Assembly (NCBI RefSeq): GCF_000226115.1 | Contig: NC_016462.1 | Span: 1,116,001-1,180,000, forward strand | From: Thermothielavioides terrestris NRRL 8126 | Taxonomy: Eukaryota; Ascomycota; Sordariomycetes; Sordariales; Chaetomiaceae | Direction of reading: 5' to 3' | DNA: 64,000 bases | In this document: positions 11,501-23,440 of the stretch, in pieces | Layout: the number at the start of each line of letters is the position of its first letter | Position numbering within the stretch: position 1 is the stretch's first letter | The notes under the pieces: generated by a model | The model's input: the letters and a program-made list of their open reading frames with translations, nothing else | Told to the model about the DNA's origin: nothing | Database searches by the model: none | Made by a program: the position numbers and the translations under genes

Positions 11501-12900
11501 ACGACTAGAAGCTGGAAGAAGAATCTGGAGGCGTCGAATGCTATAAAGATCGTATTGCCTATCAATATGTTTATAATGTTGTCTTAGTTGGGCAACGGGT
11601 ATATATCCGGTACTACCAATGTATTTAGGGGCTAGAGGTCTACTATAGCTCTGCCTTTGGTTTTTTCAACAACTATATAGTAGACTACGAAGACTAGGCA
11701 AGCGACAGGGGTTGGCTAGTCTATAAAGTCTATCTTTCTTTACGTATATAGTTTGTCGTATTCTTCGTCGACGATCACTTAGTCTTTAGCGCTTAGTAGG
11801 TAAACCTAAACAGGCTTAAGCTAATTTTGCTATTCGTCGACAAGTAGAATTTTCATCTTCTAATCCTTTAGTATAGGGACAATACCACGGTTATAGAAGA
11901 CGTTATACTTGTCTAGCAATGCCTTTATTTCTTTTATATACCGCCTGTCCTTGCTATAGACGCTTACCCTTGTTGCTGACTTAATATATAGGATGTCGTC
12001 TAGGCTCTCGATGTTATAGGATAGCGTATAGAACTCCTGCTTAGTAGGTAGCTTATACTTATCCTTTGTCAATGTCTTTGTTATCGGTTCCTTACTACTA
12101 AGCTCTTATTATATAGTTGTTGTTATCTATATATATTTATCGTCTGTAACGTTATCCTAGGTCTACTATGTAAAGTTCTATACTATTGCCTAGATGTCCT
12201 CCTCTAGGCTATACTGAAGAAGGTGTCTAATACGCTGTCCTTCGACAATGGTGATCGGGCGAGCAGTGTTATTCCTTACGATGGCCTGGTATACGCTCTT
12301 TGTGTCTACAATGGCGTCTAGTATACCCTCGACGTATAAAGCGAAGTAGAGCTTACGTTTCTAGCTACCTAGATTGTCGTTATCGGTGTCTATAGGCTTG
12401 AATATAGTCTTGATCAGATGTTCCATTATAGGTACGACCGTCATAGTGTTTACGGCTTTTACCTTCTAGATTGTTCTTTTCCATTTTATATATATTCTCA
12501 CCTTTATATTGTAAACGGACTAGAAGTAATAGGTAGACGTATTGAAGTTAATCTTTACTCTATTGTAGAGTATAAAGTCAGTTCTAATCAATAGTTTCGC
12601 TCCTAAGCCTTCAATGACGTTGGCTATTATAGTAAAATGACCGTCCACGTTGGTACTATAGACAATTCCTTGAATATAGAAGTTAAACTCGACTTGCTTC
12701 TTGACTTTGGTATAGGCTCTAACGCCTTTGACAAAGTGCAGCTTTACGTCAATCCAATACAAGTTCTTAGCCCACTTAGAGATAAACTCCTTATTGACGA
12801 GGTTAGCGTTGCTACCTATATCGAAGTAAACCTTGGTGTCTAGCTCGCCTAGGTTCACGCTAATGTTGATTATAAGGTATATAGCTTGCTTGTCCAATGC
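8600..12900 (-). pseudogene. Element B pol: protease, RT, RNase H, integrase, chromodomain
   Basis: Reading leftward: a retropepsin at 12897-12520 with FDIGSNANLV as active-site segment; RT at about 12110-11080 with DLQPLN, FDASRFFFQL and YVYINDIIIAS (11332-11358); RNase H with LFIKLDINSKGY near 10800-10850; an HHCC finger (THHFGIDN..RHCPIY) near 9880-9990; the integrase core and C-terminal part to about 9000. A chromodomain follows (VEYLVQWKGF, about 8700-8890). The RT catalytic YIDD reads YIND here (11341-11352) but is intact in element C. Remaining stops are RIP-type. Chromodomains on integrase C-termini target chromoviruses to heterochromatin; that role is family knowledge. Confidence 0.85.
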
Positions 12901-15660
12901 TTTCAGTGGCGATATATATAGCTACGCTTCTACGATCTGTCCTTTGGTTAGCGTAAAGTTTATATCCTTACTATCAAGCTTATCCTCGCTATTATTAAGG
13001 TTATGCTAGTGGTCCATTTAAGGTTGTATAGGCTTGCATTTGTCTTCGTTACTATCGTTGGCTATATACTTAAAAAGCTTACAATGTATCGCAAAGACTC
13101 TGCTATAGGCGGTACATTGTTAAATCTATAGGAGCTATCGTAGTAGTTTGTTCCAACTTGGTCTAGGCTAGTAAAAGGTATAATATAAGTAGTAAGAACT
13201 GTTAGCTTCCTTGTCTTCTAGCTCCTCGTCCTTGACTTCGGTGTTGTATTCGTCAATAAGAATGTACCTAGTCTTCTCTAGTATTTCGCAGTAAAGGTTG
13301 GCGTCTTCGTCGTCTCCTATCACTATGATCTCACTATAGTATAAGAAGGTGCTATCTTCGAACTACTTCTTATGTATATATATCCGAATCCATTGAAGTC
13401 GTCGAGGTCGAGGTGATCTTCCTTAGTTGCCGTTGTCGCCTCTTCTCTAGCCGTTGAACGGTCTAACTCCTCCTCTACGATCGTTGAATAGTCGATATCC
13501 TCTTCTACATCTAGTTGTATTATAGAAGTTTCGGTCACTAAATAGCTATATTTAGTCACCATCTCTATACCAATTGTTTCTAGGTCGCTAGGGTTTGTCT
13601 CTGTCTCTTCTCTAAGGATCGCGGTATCCTCTTCTACCTCTTCTTATCTAGAAGGCTCTGCTATCCTCCTAGTCGTCTCCTCGTCCTTCGTCGTCGTACT
13701 CTATATCTACGTTGTTAGCAATGGGACTATAGCCAATGATATAGCCCTCGGCGGCGTCCTGGCAAAGCTTGTCTCTGACGATATATACTTTAATGTCGAG
13801 GATACTAAGGAACACGCTTGTCTCTATAGCTATATCTGGTTTAGAGTATAGCTAGCAAAGCTCTGGATAGAGGTAGTTATATAGGTATATTAGACGTTGC
13901 TCCTTAGTAGTATCTCCCTAAATGCGTATATATTTGAAGTATTCTATAGTAAATTTCTAGACTAGCTTGTCTTTATAGTTGTCCTTTATAGTATACTGGT
14001 TTTCGTTTAGCTATTTCTTTACTTCGTGTCTTTTAATACTAAACTCCTTTTTTAAGCGCTCGGTCTACGCTTTTATAGACACGGTCAATACTACCTTTTC
14101 TATAGCAGAGAGCTACTGCTCGTACTATTGTAGCACTGATCCTCGAAGTAGGGTCTATATCTCTATATATAGGGTCTCTTCTCTTACTAGGTAGTATCTA
14201 ACGACCTGATCTACCTACTTAACCCAAAGGTTGACATCCCTATAGTATAGCTGCTATTTGTCGTACTATAGGTCCTAGGGTTCCTTAGCCTTGTTCTCTA
14301 TATCCGGCTAAAAGAGACCAATGTCCTAAATCTTCTATTTTGACGTAGATATAGACGATTACAAAGACGTAGTACTTCCGTCCTTGGTTTCGGGCTAATA
14401 GTCTTCTATACCTATAGCCCTGTTCGCCCTTTCGATTATAACGTTTAGGTTCTCTATTATTCTAGTCATCTAGGTGAGAAAGTCCTATATAGCAAAAGCG
14501 GCCTAGATATCTACGGCTCTAGCTACTTGTCCAGAGGGTCTAGCTCCTTGTCTAGAGGGTCTAGCTACTTGTCTACGTAGTAGGCTCAGCATCTCTTGGA
14601 ATAGTAAGGAGATATTGGAATCGAGTGAACTGTCTATATATCCTGTTCTAGGATTCTAGATAACTATGTCTAGTCTAGGAAGCTTGGATAGGTACTAGGA
14701 TAGTTGGCTAGGCGTCTATAGTAGTAGCCAGGGAACCTAGTCGAAAGCGCTGATTAGCTAAGCTGTCGGAGATGATAGGTCTTCCTCTTTAGGTTGTCGG
14801 TTCCGAGGCGGTGGATCCTATAATCCTCTTAGCGGTACTTAGTAGCGTCCACCGAGATTGTAGCTATTAACAATGTAGGTTTCGTGTCCCTATTGAGGAA
14901 TAGTTGGCGTATCTTAGGGCTCTAGTTGCTCTTAGAAGGTTAGGCTTAGTAGAATTGCTAGCTAGTTCTTAGTCGGATTACATCTAGTTCTTACCGATAT
15001 TTCTAGCGGTGTAGCTAGTCCTAGTTACTAATCGTTGGTCCCCTAAGGCTTCGGGGTCTCTGGCGGTCCCCAACTCTCTAGTGCTAAAGTCTCTGGCGTT
15101 TCTTAGGTTAAGTCCTCAGTCTCTAAGGCAGCGTCTTCGATCCTAGGGTCTAGGATAAGGTTCTTACTAACGGCTATTCGGACTTTACGCCTAATAGTTG
15201 CAAAGTAGGCGCGAGGAATATGATTGTCGAGTATCTAAAAGGGAGGATACTCTACGATGTACAGTGTTTCGATGTACCGTTGGGCGTAGACGTCTTCTTC
15301 TAGTGCCTCTTCGAGTAATACTACGGCTTCTAGGTATTGGAGTTCTTAGGGATTGATAGCAGTTACCTACTAGACGTTGTAGATGACCTCGAAGTCCTTG
15401 ATGAACTTGAGTGTCTACCGTACGTCCTTACAGACGTTGGCGTTTATAAGGCTTGAATCCGTCTAGTTTCTGACTCCTCGCGAGTGTTTAGTACTAGAAT
15501 AACGGTGGCTAGGTCGTAAACCGGTTCGTTATAGATCGTGTACTCCGAAGCTTACTCCTTTACAAAGGAGTATTATCTGCCTTAGGCGTTGCTCTATATA
15601 ACTTGCTAGGTATAACTTGTGATGTCTCTCGATCCGAACTTAGCTCCCTTCGATGGGAAG
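12901..15660 (-). pseudogene. Element B gag region
   Basis: A minus-strand frame (or adjoining frames) runs from just inside the primer-binding site to the protease. The 5' part (15600-14500) is rich in Pro, Ser, Thr and Glu. The middle (14450-13700) resembles a capsid helical region (VRYYLVREETLYIE, LYNYLYPEL). The end is Arg-rich. I do not see a clear zinc knuckle. Frame joins are uncertain in places, and RIP stops are present throughout. Confidence 0.6.
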
Positions 15661-15666
15661 CGAATA

Positions 15667-15690
15667 GGTTCGAATCGTTAGTAGGCACCA
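15667..15690 (-). promoter_or_regulatory. Element B primer-binding site (tRNA type)
   Basis: Two bases inside the right LTR the minus strand reads TGGTGCC.. over 24 bases. Its plus-strand complement ends in ..GTAGGCACCA and contains GGTTCGAATC, the T-loop of a tRNA. The match therefore appears to cover the tRNA 3' end through the T-loop, although the spacing to CCA is one base short of canonical. The tRNA identity is not assigned. This marks 15693-15941 as the 5' LTR. Confidence 0.7.
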
Positions 15691-15692
15691 CT

Positions 15693-15941
15693 TGTTATAC
15701 GCCGATGGTCCTCGGTGACCATCTAGCGGTAAACGTATAAGGGTAAGAAAGATCAATGCCTCTCAGCCTCGTTAGCTAATAAAACGGCACTCCTGAACAC
15801 TAGTATATGTCACAAAAGTATGTTGATACAGTCTATCTTCCTACAAAGGGGTTCCAGGTGAGGTTCCCCTTTTTAAGGGAACGCTCGTCACCCCTGACCG
15901 CGGTGCGGTCATGGGTGCCCTTGCCACAGTTGCGTATGACA
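15693..15941 (-). repeat. Element B 5' LTR (249 bp)
   Basis: Same length as 5357-5605. The outer end is ..GCGTATGACA, keeping the unmutated TGTCATACGC terminus on the minus strand. It is followed by the target duplication AGCTC. Confidence 0.92.
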
Positions 15942-15946
15942 AGCTC

Positions 15947-18900
15947 TAAGACTTCGCTAATATATTAGACTCTACTAAAGCTGATATTCTACTACTATAT
16001 TGTAAGACTAATTATACTATCGAGCTATTACTAAGTATAATATCGCTAGTAGGGCCTATTTACCTATTAGTTTAAAAGGAGTTAGATATCTTTAAGGAAT
16101 ACCTTCGTAAAAACCTAGCGAAAGAGTATATCTAAGAATCTTAGAGCCTAGCTACAAGCCTAGTTTTATTTATATCTAAGAAGGATAGTACTCTCCAACT
16201 CTATATCGATTACTAAGGGCTTAATAAAATTATAAGGAAGAACTACTACCTATTGCCCTTGATCTTAGAGATCTTAGACTGTATAATTGGTACTAAGTAC
16301 TTTAGTAAGTTGGATATTAAGGAGGCCTACTATCGAATCTATATTAAAGAGGGGGATGAATAGAAGATAGCCTTTTATACCTAATATAGCCTATTTAAAT
16401 ACTTAGTTATACCCTTTAGGTTAACCAACGCCCTAGCAACCTTCTAAAGTTATATCTATTAGGCACTAGAGCAACTTATAGACGATTTCTATATAGCTTT
16501 CCTTAATAACGTCCTAATCTTTTTAAAGGACTATAATACTTATACTTCCTATATTTAGCAAGTCTTTAAGAAGCTATAAGCTATATAGTTATATTATAAA
16601 CTAAGCAAATGTTAGTTTTACTAATATAAGGTCGAGTTCCTTAGATACCTAGTGACTTCCAAAGGAATTACTATAGATCCGACCTAAGTTTAAACTATTT
16701 AGGAATAGCTAGAGCCTACTATTTACTAGGACATTTAAGTCTTCTTTAGGTTCTACAATTTTTATCGACAGTTTATCTTCTACTATTTGGAATTAGCATT
16801 GCCTTTAACTACCCTATTAAAAGGACTAGAAAAGGGGAGGAAACTAGAATTTCTCTAATTTACTAGCAAAGAACAAATAGCTTTTAAACGACTTAAACAA
16901 GCTTTTATAGAAACGCTAACATTATACTACTATAACCTATAGAGGAAGGTAACTATCGAAACTAATACCTCTAACTTCGCTATAGGAGCGGTCTTATCTT
17001 AAGAAGAAGATAATAGGATAAGACGACCTATAGCCTTTTAGTTAGCTAAGTTCTTTAAATCGCCTAAGAATTATAGGATATCTAACAAGGAAATAATAGC
17101 GATTATTAAGGCCTTTAAGCATTAGCACTATTATATTGAAGGGAGTAACTTTCTAATTACTATTCTCTCTAACTATAATAATCTATAGAGCTTTATAAAG
17201 TAGATATACCTAAATAGGCGCTAAGCTAGATAGTATATATACCTTATAAGGTACAATTTTATCATTAAGCATTAGGCGGGTAAGCGAAACTTAGCTAATA
17301 GGCCGTCGAAGAGACCCGATTATAAAGAAGGGTCGGCTTTAAAACGTATAGTATAGTTGCCAACTCTATAGAACAAAATAGTTGGACTCTAGTAAGTGTT
17401 TACTAAAGAGAGGCTTCTACGTATTTAATCTATTATACGAATAGGTATAGAATACTAGATGCCTAATAGTATAGAGAGCTAACTATATATTAGCCCTAAG
17501 ATAGCTATAAAACGTTAGACAGTTACTACCTAGCTAATAAAGTAAGGTACTTAAGAGCCCTCTAGTATAGACGAACTCGAAGAATTGCTCGGTTAAGAGC
17601 AAATTGTATCTAGAAAGGTCGTAGCTACTTATATATAAGGCGAAGCCCTATATAACTTAGCACCTTCTAAAACAATAAGAGAGTTGATCCTAGAGTTATA
17701 GAACTTAGATCCAGTGACGTAAAGAATTAAAGACCGCCTATAGACTCTATAGCAAAGAACTAACGTTACCCCTAAGTAGAAGTTGGGACCTAATAATAAA
17801 CTACTATATTAAGCTAAGCTTTATATCCCTACTAAAGAGGCTATAAAGCAAAAGCTCTTTAAGTAATATTATAATAATCCCCTAGTAGGACATTTTAGTT
17901 ATAACTAAACTAAGGAGTTAGTATAGTAGAAGTACTATTAGCTAGGTATCGACAAAGAAGTAAACAAATACTATAATACCTATCTAGTATATTAGTATTA
18001 GAAACTGTCGAAGCATTGACCTTATAGTAACCTTTAATTATTGCTAATACCAACGCGACCTTAGAGCAAGATCGCTATAGATTTTATTATAGGTTTTCCT
18101 ATAGTAGAGTAAATAAATAGTAAAAAAGATATAATCCTAGTTATAGTCGACCGATATACGAAGATAAGTTGATTCTTCTTTATCTTGACCTCTATTTATA
18201 GCTAAGAGTTAATAGAACTCCTCTATTAAGAGATTAAACTTAAGTATAGAGTACTTTATAGATGCCTTAGCGATTAAGGCTCAATCTTCATCTCCTAATT
18301 TTAAAGCGATCTTTACTATTTGAACTAAGTAAACTATAGACTTTTAATAGTATTTTACCCCTAAACCGATAGCTAGACTAAACAAATAAACTAAACCTTT
18401 ATCTAATATCTCCAATATTTCGCCTCTTTAAATTCTATTATTTGGGCAATACTCCTCCCTAAAGCTAAATTCGTTTATAACAATTCCGTTAATATAACTA
18501 CTAGCGTTACCCCTTTTTAAGTATTTATAGGTTACAACCCTACAATTTCCTACTATATCGAAGACGATGTTCAATAAAGGAGGGTACTACACTTTAACGT
18601 AGTAGAACAGATTAAAAAGCTTAAAGAGTTGCGCTAATAGCTAGAGCGACACTAAGCTAACGCTATAGTAAGTTAGAAACAGTACTACAACGAAAAATAT
18701 AAGCTAATAGAGTTCTAGAAAGGAGCCTTAGTCAAGTTGTCTACTTAGAATCTAAGACTTAAGACTAGTAAGAAGCTAAAGCCCTAGTTCATTAAGCCGT
18801 TCTAAGTATTAAACTAAGTAGGATCGCTAATATATCGATTAGCCCTACTATATAAGTATACAAAGCTATACAATATATTCTTAGTAGCTTTATTAGAGCT

Positions 18901-19170
18901 CTAGTATATATAAACTATAGCTAAAGAAACCTAGATGCCAATACTAGACTTAGAGGATAATAAAGAATAGGAAGTCGAAGAAGTATAGGCTAAATAGTAA
19001 ATCGAAAGCGAAATATTCTTTTAGGTAAAGTAGGCAAGTTAGCTATTAGAGTATAACTAGTAGGTCTACAAAGATAATATAGCAAATATATAGCGGATAA
19101 TCCACTAGTTTCGACAAATATATAAAGCCACCGCTAAAAGGAAGCGAAAGGAGGACGCCTAAAGTACATT
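15947..19170 (+). pseudogene. Element O pol: RT, RNase H, integrase and C-terminal tail
   Basis: The frame resumes after the B insertion (KEL / DFANILDSTKAD). RT includes [37 protein letters not shown] and FLNNVLIFLKD (catalytic YxDD position degraded, about 16480-16535). RNase H includes SNFAIGAVLS and NYRISNKEIIAIIKAFKH (about 16970-17120). The integrase core lies near 18030-18600 (IAIDFIIGFPIVE, DRYTKISWFF). The tail has EVEEV and an FF-VK pattern near 18970-19030 that could be a decayed chromodomain. RIP stops are frequent. Confidence 0.82.
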
Positions 19171-20628
19171 AAACAATATATAATATAGCGATATTAAATT
19201 GGTTTAGTCGTAGCTAGAGACCAATATATATAAATTAATTTATATAGTTATATACTAATAAAACGACTAAATCTCTTCCCTAAAACCCTAATTAAACTAT
19301 AAGAGAACGCTAGGTTAATGACTTATAGAGTAGGTAGACCTACTCTATTAGGTCCAAAGCATTTTTATAATCGCTAATTTTATTAGTAAGCAATAGGATT
19401 AACTCCTTAGCGAAATTATATCTTACCTATATCTAAGTAAGATAGCCTATGTCGTCGAGACAAAGGCGACAAGCCCTCTTTAAGTCCTATACTTCTAGCT
19501 TATATCGATACTAAATCGCTATTAATATTCCTAGCAACTAACCTAAGAGATAGATAAAAGCGACCTACCACTAACGAAGATATATTATCTAGGCGTTTAG
19601 ACTATAGAAAGAGGGAAACGTTGAGTTCTATATACTTAACAACTATAGCCTTAAAGGCTAGTTGCTAATCGGTTATAAGGCGCTTATTTAATATAATACT
19701 ATAGACGTAGCAGTAAGCCTCGTTTATAGTATAGAAAGTATCGACCAACTTCTTTAATAGATATACAATACTATAGCAAATATCGTTTAAAAGGGTATAC
19801 TCCTTATCGTTCTTCTAATTGCTAAAGGACTCCTAATCAAATAAAACTTAACTCTCCTTAGCTTTATAGAGGAGTTGTACAATATATAAACCGATTATCA
19901 GATCAGTTAAATCTCTAGACATTATACTAATAGCCTAACTAGGTTAATAGGTAAGCCGCTATTAAACACTGGTCCTAAGCTACTTACTAATATATAAATA
20001 TCCTTCCTTTTAATATACTAATCGCAACGACTTAAAGAGGATTTAGTAATAATATACTTAGAAATAATAGGTATTAACGAGTTATATAGAAGATTTTTAT
20101 ATATTGTATATAAACACTTGAGGTATAGTGACTTCTTATAGACGGGAAGCGTAAAAAACTCTTTAAGATCTATAATAAATCGGTAGAAAAAAGGCAACGA
20201 ATATAAAATAAGGAGAAACGACGATATATAGATAGTAACGAATATAAGAATATAAGGTAAGCAAATAGAGAAGAAGAGGGCGCTACAATCAACAAGATAA
20301 TAATATACAAAGAAAAGAAAATACAAAGCGCAAAGTATAGCTACAATAACGTAAATTTAAAAGCAAAGAGTAGGTAGTCTATATACAATAGTAAAATACA
20401 AATTGTTATAAAAGGGGTAAAGTACGCTATATATATTGCCCTAGCAACTAGTCTAACCCTATAAGGACACCCTACCGAATCCTAGGCGAAGCTTATAGTT
20501 AGGTAGATAACCTATTACCCTTTGTACCGCTAGTTAGCGAGTCTATATAGGTAGATGGACCTTTTCTAAAGATTAGGCAATGCAGTATACTGTTGACTAC
20601 GAAGTCTAAACCTAAGGATAGATTCTAT
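19171..20628 (+). other. Element O 3' region, unassigned
   Basis: About 1.46 kb between the end of pol and the polypurine tract, long for a Ty3/gypsy 3' UTR. One plus frame (phase of 19398, about 19398-20150) reads plausibly as protein, but its stop density (about 7-8%) is no lower than chance at this composition. I cannot call a gene. Confidence 0.35.
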
Positions 20629-20644
20629 AGAAGGGAGGACAAAC
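20629..20644 (+). promoter_or_regulatory. Element O polypurine tract
   Basis: A purine run (agaagggaggacaaac) immediately precedes the 3' LTR, the expected primer position for plus-strand DNA synthesis. It confirms the plus orientation. Confidence 0.7.
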
Positions 20645-20964
20645 TATTATAGTACGTATACGAACTACTATCGAATAGGAGCTGGCATAGCTCTAAAACG
20701 GAGTAAACACCTAGAACCTAGAAGCTTATATCTATAACGTACAATATAATGTATATACTTAGAGCCTAGGAACCGTAGCTAAAAGGGTAGGCAGTCGCCT
20801 ACCGAGGCGGAGGAAGATTCCTAATCCTCTAAAGATCAGCCTCTGATCACAATAGGAGATATACGTAGACAGTGTCGCCTTGGAGACTATAGCTACTCGT
20901 CCTAAACACTATAACTCTCCACCTTAAAGCATCTTACTAGTAGCACTCGAAGACTCTTATTACA
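20645..20964 (+). repeat. Element O 3' LTR (320 bp)
   Basis: Begins TATTATAGTACG (from TGTCATAGCACG) and ends TTATTACA. It is followed by the target duplication AATAC at 20965-20969. Confidence 0.92.
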
Positions 20965-20969
20965 AATAC

Positions 20970-22172
20970 GTTCTTAGGGTTTAAATAGTAGCACTACTTA
21001 GTTAGATAGAAGTAATTATAGGCGTAGCACTTCCTTAATATACTTAAGGACCTTATAGAGGTGCTAGGAGCTATAGGTACATTTAGCTTATATTTAGAGT
21101 AGGATTAGCCAATTCTAGTTCCCTCTTTACAACTAGCTTAGCGCCTAGGGCGATCCTCCTAATCTTCTAGTTGCTTAGGGTCCTTGTTTTCTTTCTCTCT
21201 AGGGCTATATATTAGGAAAGATCCTTTCTTTATATAGTTAAACACCTTCTTAAGAAATAGGTATATACCTTTATAGACTTCTATAGCTATATTTTAAAAG
21301 GTTAGCTTTTTAAAGATCTCTATCTTACTTATAGTATAAAGGGAAATAAAGCTTAGGAATAGCTTCTCTAGTATAGCTATTAGTTCGTTGAACTATAGGC
21401 TAAGATTCTTTGCCTCGTTTATCTTCTAGAGGGAGGCCTTATCTATTAGGTTCTTCTACTTAACGAGCTACTTCTTAAAATTAGCCTCTTTAATATATAC
21501 GTTCCTAAGGTATTTAAATATATCGAGGTAGATATAAATATATATTTAAAGCTCTATTATCGTTTTAATAGTTAGCTAAGCAGTCTTCTTAAAGTTATTA
21601 TACTATATTCGAAGGTCGATATACTCTATAAAGTAGGTAGACCAGTAGTTAGCTACTACTATAGTAGTTATAAAGGTTAGTATCTAAATAAGGTAATTGG
21701 TCTAACGTTTATAGTCCTTATACTTATAGTTTAGATCCTTCTCGACCTATATAATAACAATAGCAATATTGTTATTAAACTACTTCTCCTTCTTATTATA
21801 GAGCTTCCTCTAGTAGCTATTCAATACTTTGATATTAAGCTACTTTTATAGACCCTTGTTCTTAAAGAAGGTCTAGGAATCTATATCGTTATCCTAGGCT
21901 ATAAAGGCAATACTAGGCTGCTACTCGCCTATAGTAGGCGCTCCTAGATTAGCTAGAGCTCCTACGGCTATAGCTAGTATAGAAGCCTATAGTTCAACGA
22001 TATATTCTTAGAGCTTACACTAGATACGCTTATAGGCGAGATTGTAAGTATTGGCCAATATAGGCTTTGGAAGAAGCTTCGCCTTGCCCTTGAAATAGTT
22101 GAGCAGGTCGAGATGTTTAGCCTTGTTAATAAACTTATAGTTCTAAGCCACCTAGTTATCTAGTGAATTAGG
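20970..22172 (-). pseudogene. Copia-L gag fragment between elements N and O
   Basis: A minus-strand frame starting at NSLDN-VA-NYKFINKAKHL (22165-22105) and continuing through a helical, Lys-rich Gag-like sequence to LNPKN at the O insertion. A few RIP-type stops occur per 100 codons. The NSLDNWxAWNYKF style of start is typical of Ty1/copia Gag (UBN2-like); the two Trp positions are now TAG. It joins in frame to 3114 across element O. Confidence 0.7.
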
Positions 22173-22657
22173 GTGATAGACTGCCTAGACATAGGGACCT
22201 AGTTTTTTTTTTTCTATTTGTTTTAGTACGTTGCATTCGTTGCTAGAGGGTCTAGCCCTCTAATTATATATATTTAAGTGGACTAAGCCTATCTTCTTCG
22301 TTATTAAGCAAGGCATCAAGCAGTTGTCAATATATGTTCGTTGATACTACGTTAATAGTTCTCCTTCTTCTAAGAAGGCTACTAAGCCTCTCCTCTTGTT
22401 GTTCTACCTCTATCTAGACGATAGGCATTCGAGCTATTGAGCTCTAACTATATTCTTATTGTCTTTTATCTTCCTACTATATCCTACTAGACGTACCTAA
22501 GCTACGTGTCTTCCTCTTAGAAGATATCCTTCCCGCTATTTGATACGTACTATCTTCATCCGTCTAGAGGGACACTATATTCCTTTAGGAGCTATCTTAT
22601 ATGCCTAGTCCTAGGTATAGTAGGGTAGGTTGATATAGAGGTTTTATACCATTTTAA
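22173..22657 (+). repeat. Element N 5' LTR (about 485 bp)
   Basis: Starts GTGATAGACTGCC and contains a T-run near 22204. It aligns with 34790-35273 along its length with C/T and G/A differences. The 3' end is ..ATACCATTTTAA (from ..TGCACTATTTCAC). Confidence 0.85.
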
Positions 22658-23440
22658 ATAGGGGCTTAATCGGGGAAGAGCTTAGCTCTATGTCTAAATA
22701 GGATAGTATAGACTACAAAGTCTTCTAAGATTATAGAACTATACGATATTATATTGATGGCTATACAACGACGATATAGCCGACCTATTGAGGCTCTAGT
22801 ATACTGATACTAGTATCTCTAGAAGGTATAGCAACCTATTGAGGCATATACGTTCTAGGGGTCTATTAAGACCTTGTCCTAGGAGACCTTCCTTTACCTA
22901 GACGGCGTAGAGCATTAAAAAGATATCCTATTATCCTTAATACTTCGAAGACCTATTGAAGCTTCGTCATTATCGACGTAGCGGTTGTAAAACACTAACC
23001 TAATCGAAAGACGATAGTTCTATCCTCCTAAGTAGAGACAGAGGTAGAATTTTCATTGATTATCATTTTCTTCTCTAGCCTAGCCGAACTAGTCACGAAA
23101 GTAGTCAAGTATAGTAGCTACTTATAAGCTTCTAGGCTTAGGGCTATACCTTTACGATACTTAGCTCCTTTTAATAGTATATCTAGCACTATTTTATATT
23201 GGATATAAGGTCTTAGTATAGACTTTTGCTTTTCTTCTTAAGAGCTATACTTTTACCGTTATTATACTAGTTGGGTTTAGTATATTAGTTGCTAGGGGTA
23301 TCTAGGTGATTTATAAGAAACCTATAGTTATCCTTCGAAGCCTTTAGACTATATATTCTAAAAGAACCTAGCTTTTTAAAAGGTTTTCTTCCTCTAGATA
23401 GACGTCGAAGGAGCCGATATTCCTATAGAAGTATATATAT
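22658..23440 (+). other. Element N 5' leader
   Basis: About 780 bp between the LTR and the first convincing gag codons. No open frame with low stop density and no tRNA-type primer-binding site was recognised, though RIP could mask one. Confidence 0.4.

Larger units (their letters stand above)
5357..15941 (-). mobile_element. Element B: full-length chromodomain Ty3/gypsy with an extra 3' ORF
   Basis: A 10,585-bp element with 249-bp LTRs, LTR tips TGTTATACGC/GCGTATAACA and a perfect target duplication AGCTC (5352-5356, 15942-15946). The minus orientation is fixed by a tRNA-type primer-binding site next to the right LTR and by gag, protease, RT, RNase H, integrase and chromodomain reading leftward. 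A frame of about 750 codons follows the chromodomain before the 3' LTR. It is nested inside element O and therefore younger than O. A second copy (element C) starts at 57600 with the same layout and no net indels over 6 kb. Confidence 0.93.
3120..20964 (+). mobile_element. Element O: full-length Ty3/gypsy retrotransposon, split by element B
   Basis: It is bounded by two 320-bp LTRs (3120-3439 and 20645-20964) and flanked by a perfect 5-bp target duplication AATAC (3115-3119 and 20965-20969). Without the nested element B and its AGCTC duplication, it is about 7.25 kb. Order: LTR, gag with CCHC knuckle, protease, [B], RT, RNase H, integrase, a tail of about 1.5 kb, polypurine tract, LTR. Plus orientation is given by coding direction and the polypurine tract. 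All coding parts are RIP-mutated. It inserted into the gag region of copia-L. Confidence 0.92.

Noticed and set aside
20018..20326. Minus-strand hydrophobic 102-codon ORF in element O
   Set aside because: Phe/Ile/Tyr-rich composition is what TA-rich RIPed DNA produces; it is antisense to O and lies in its 3' region.
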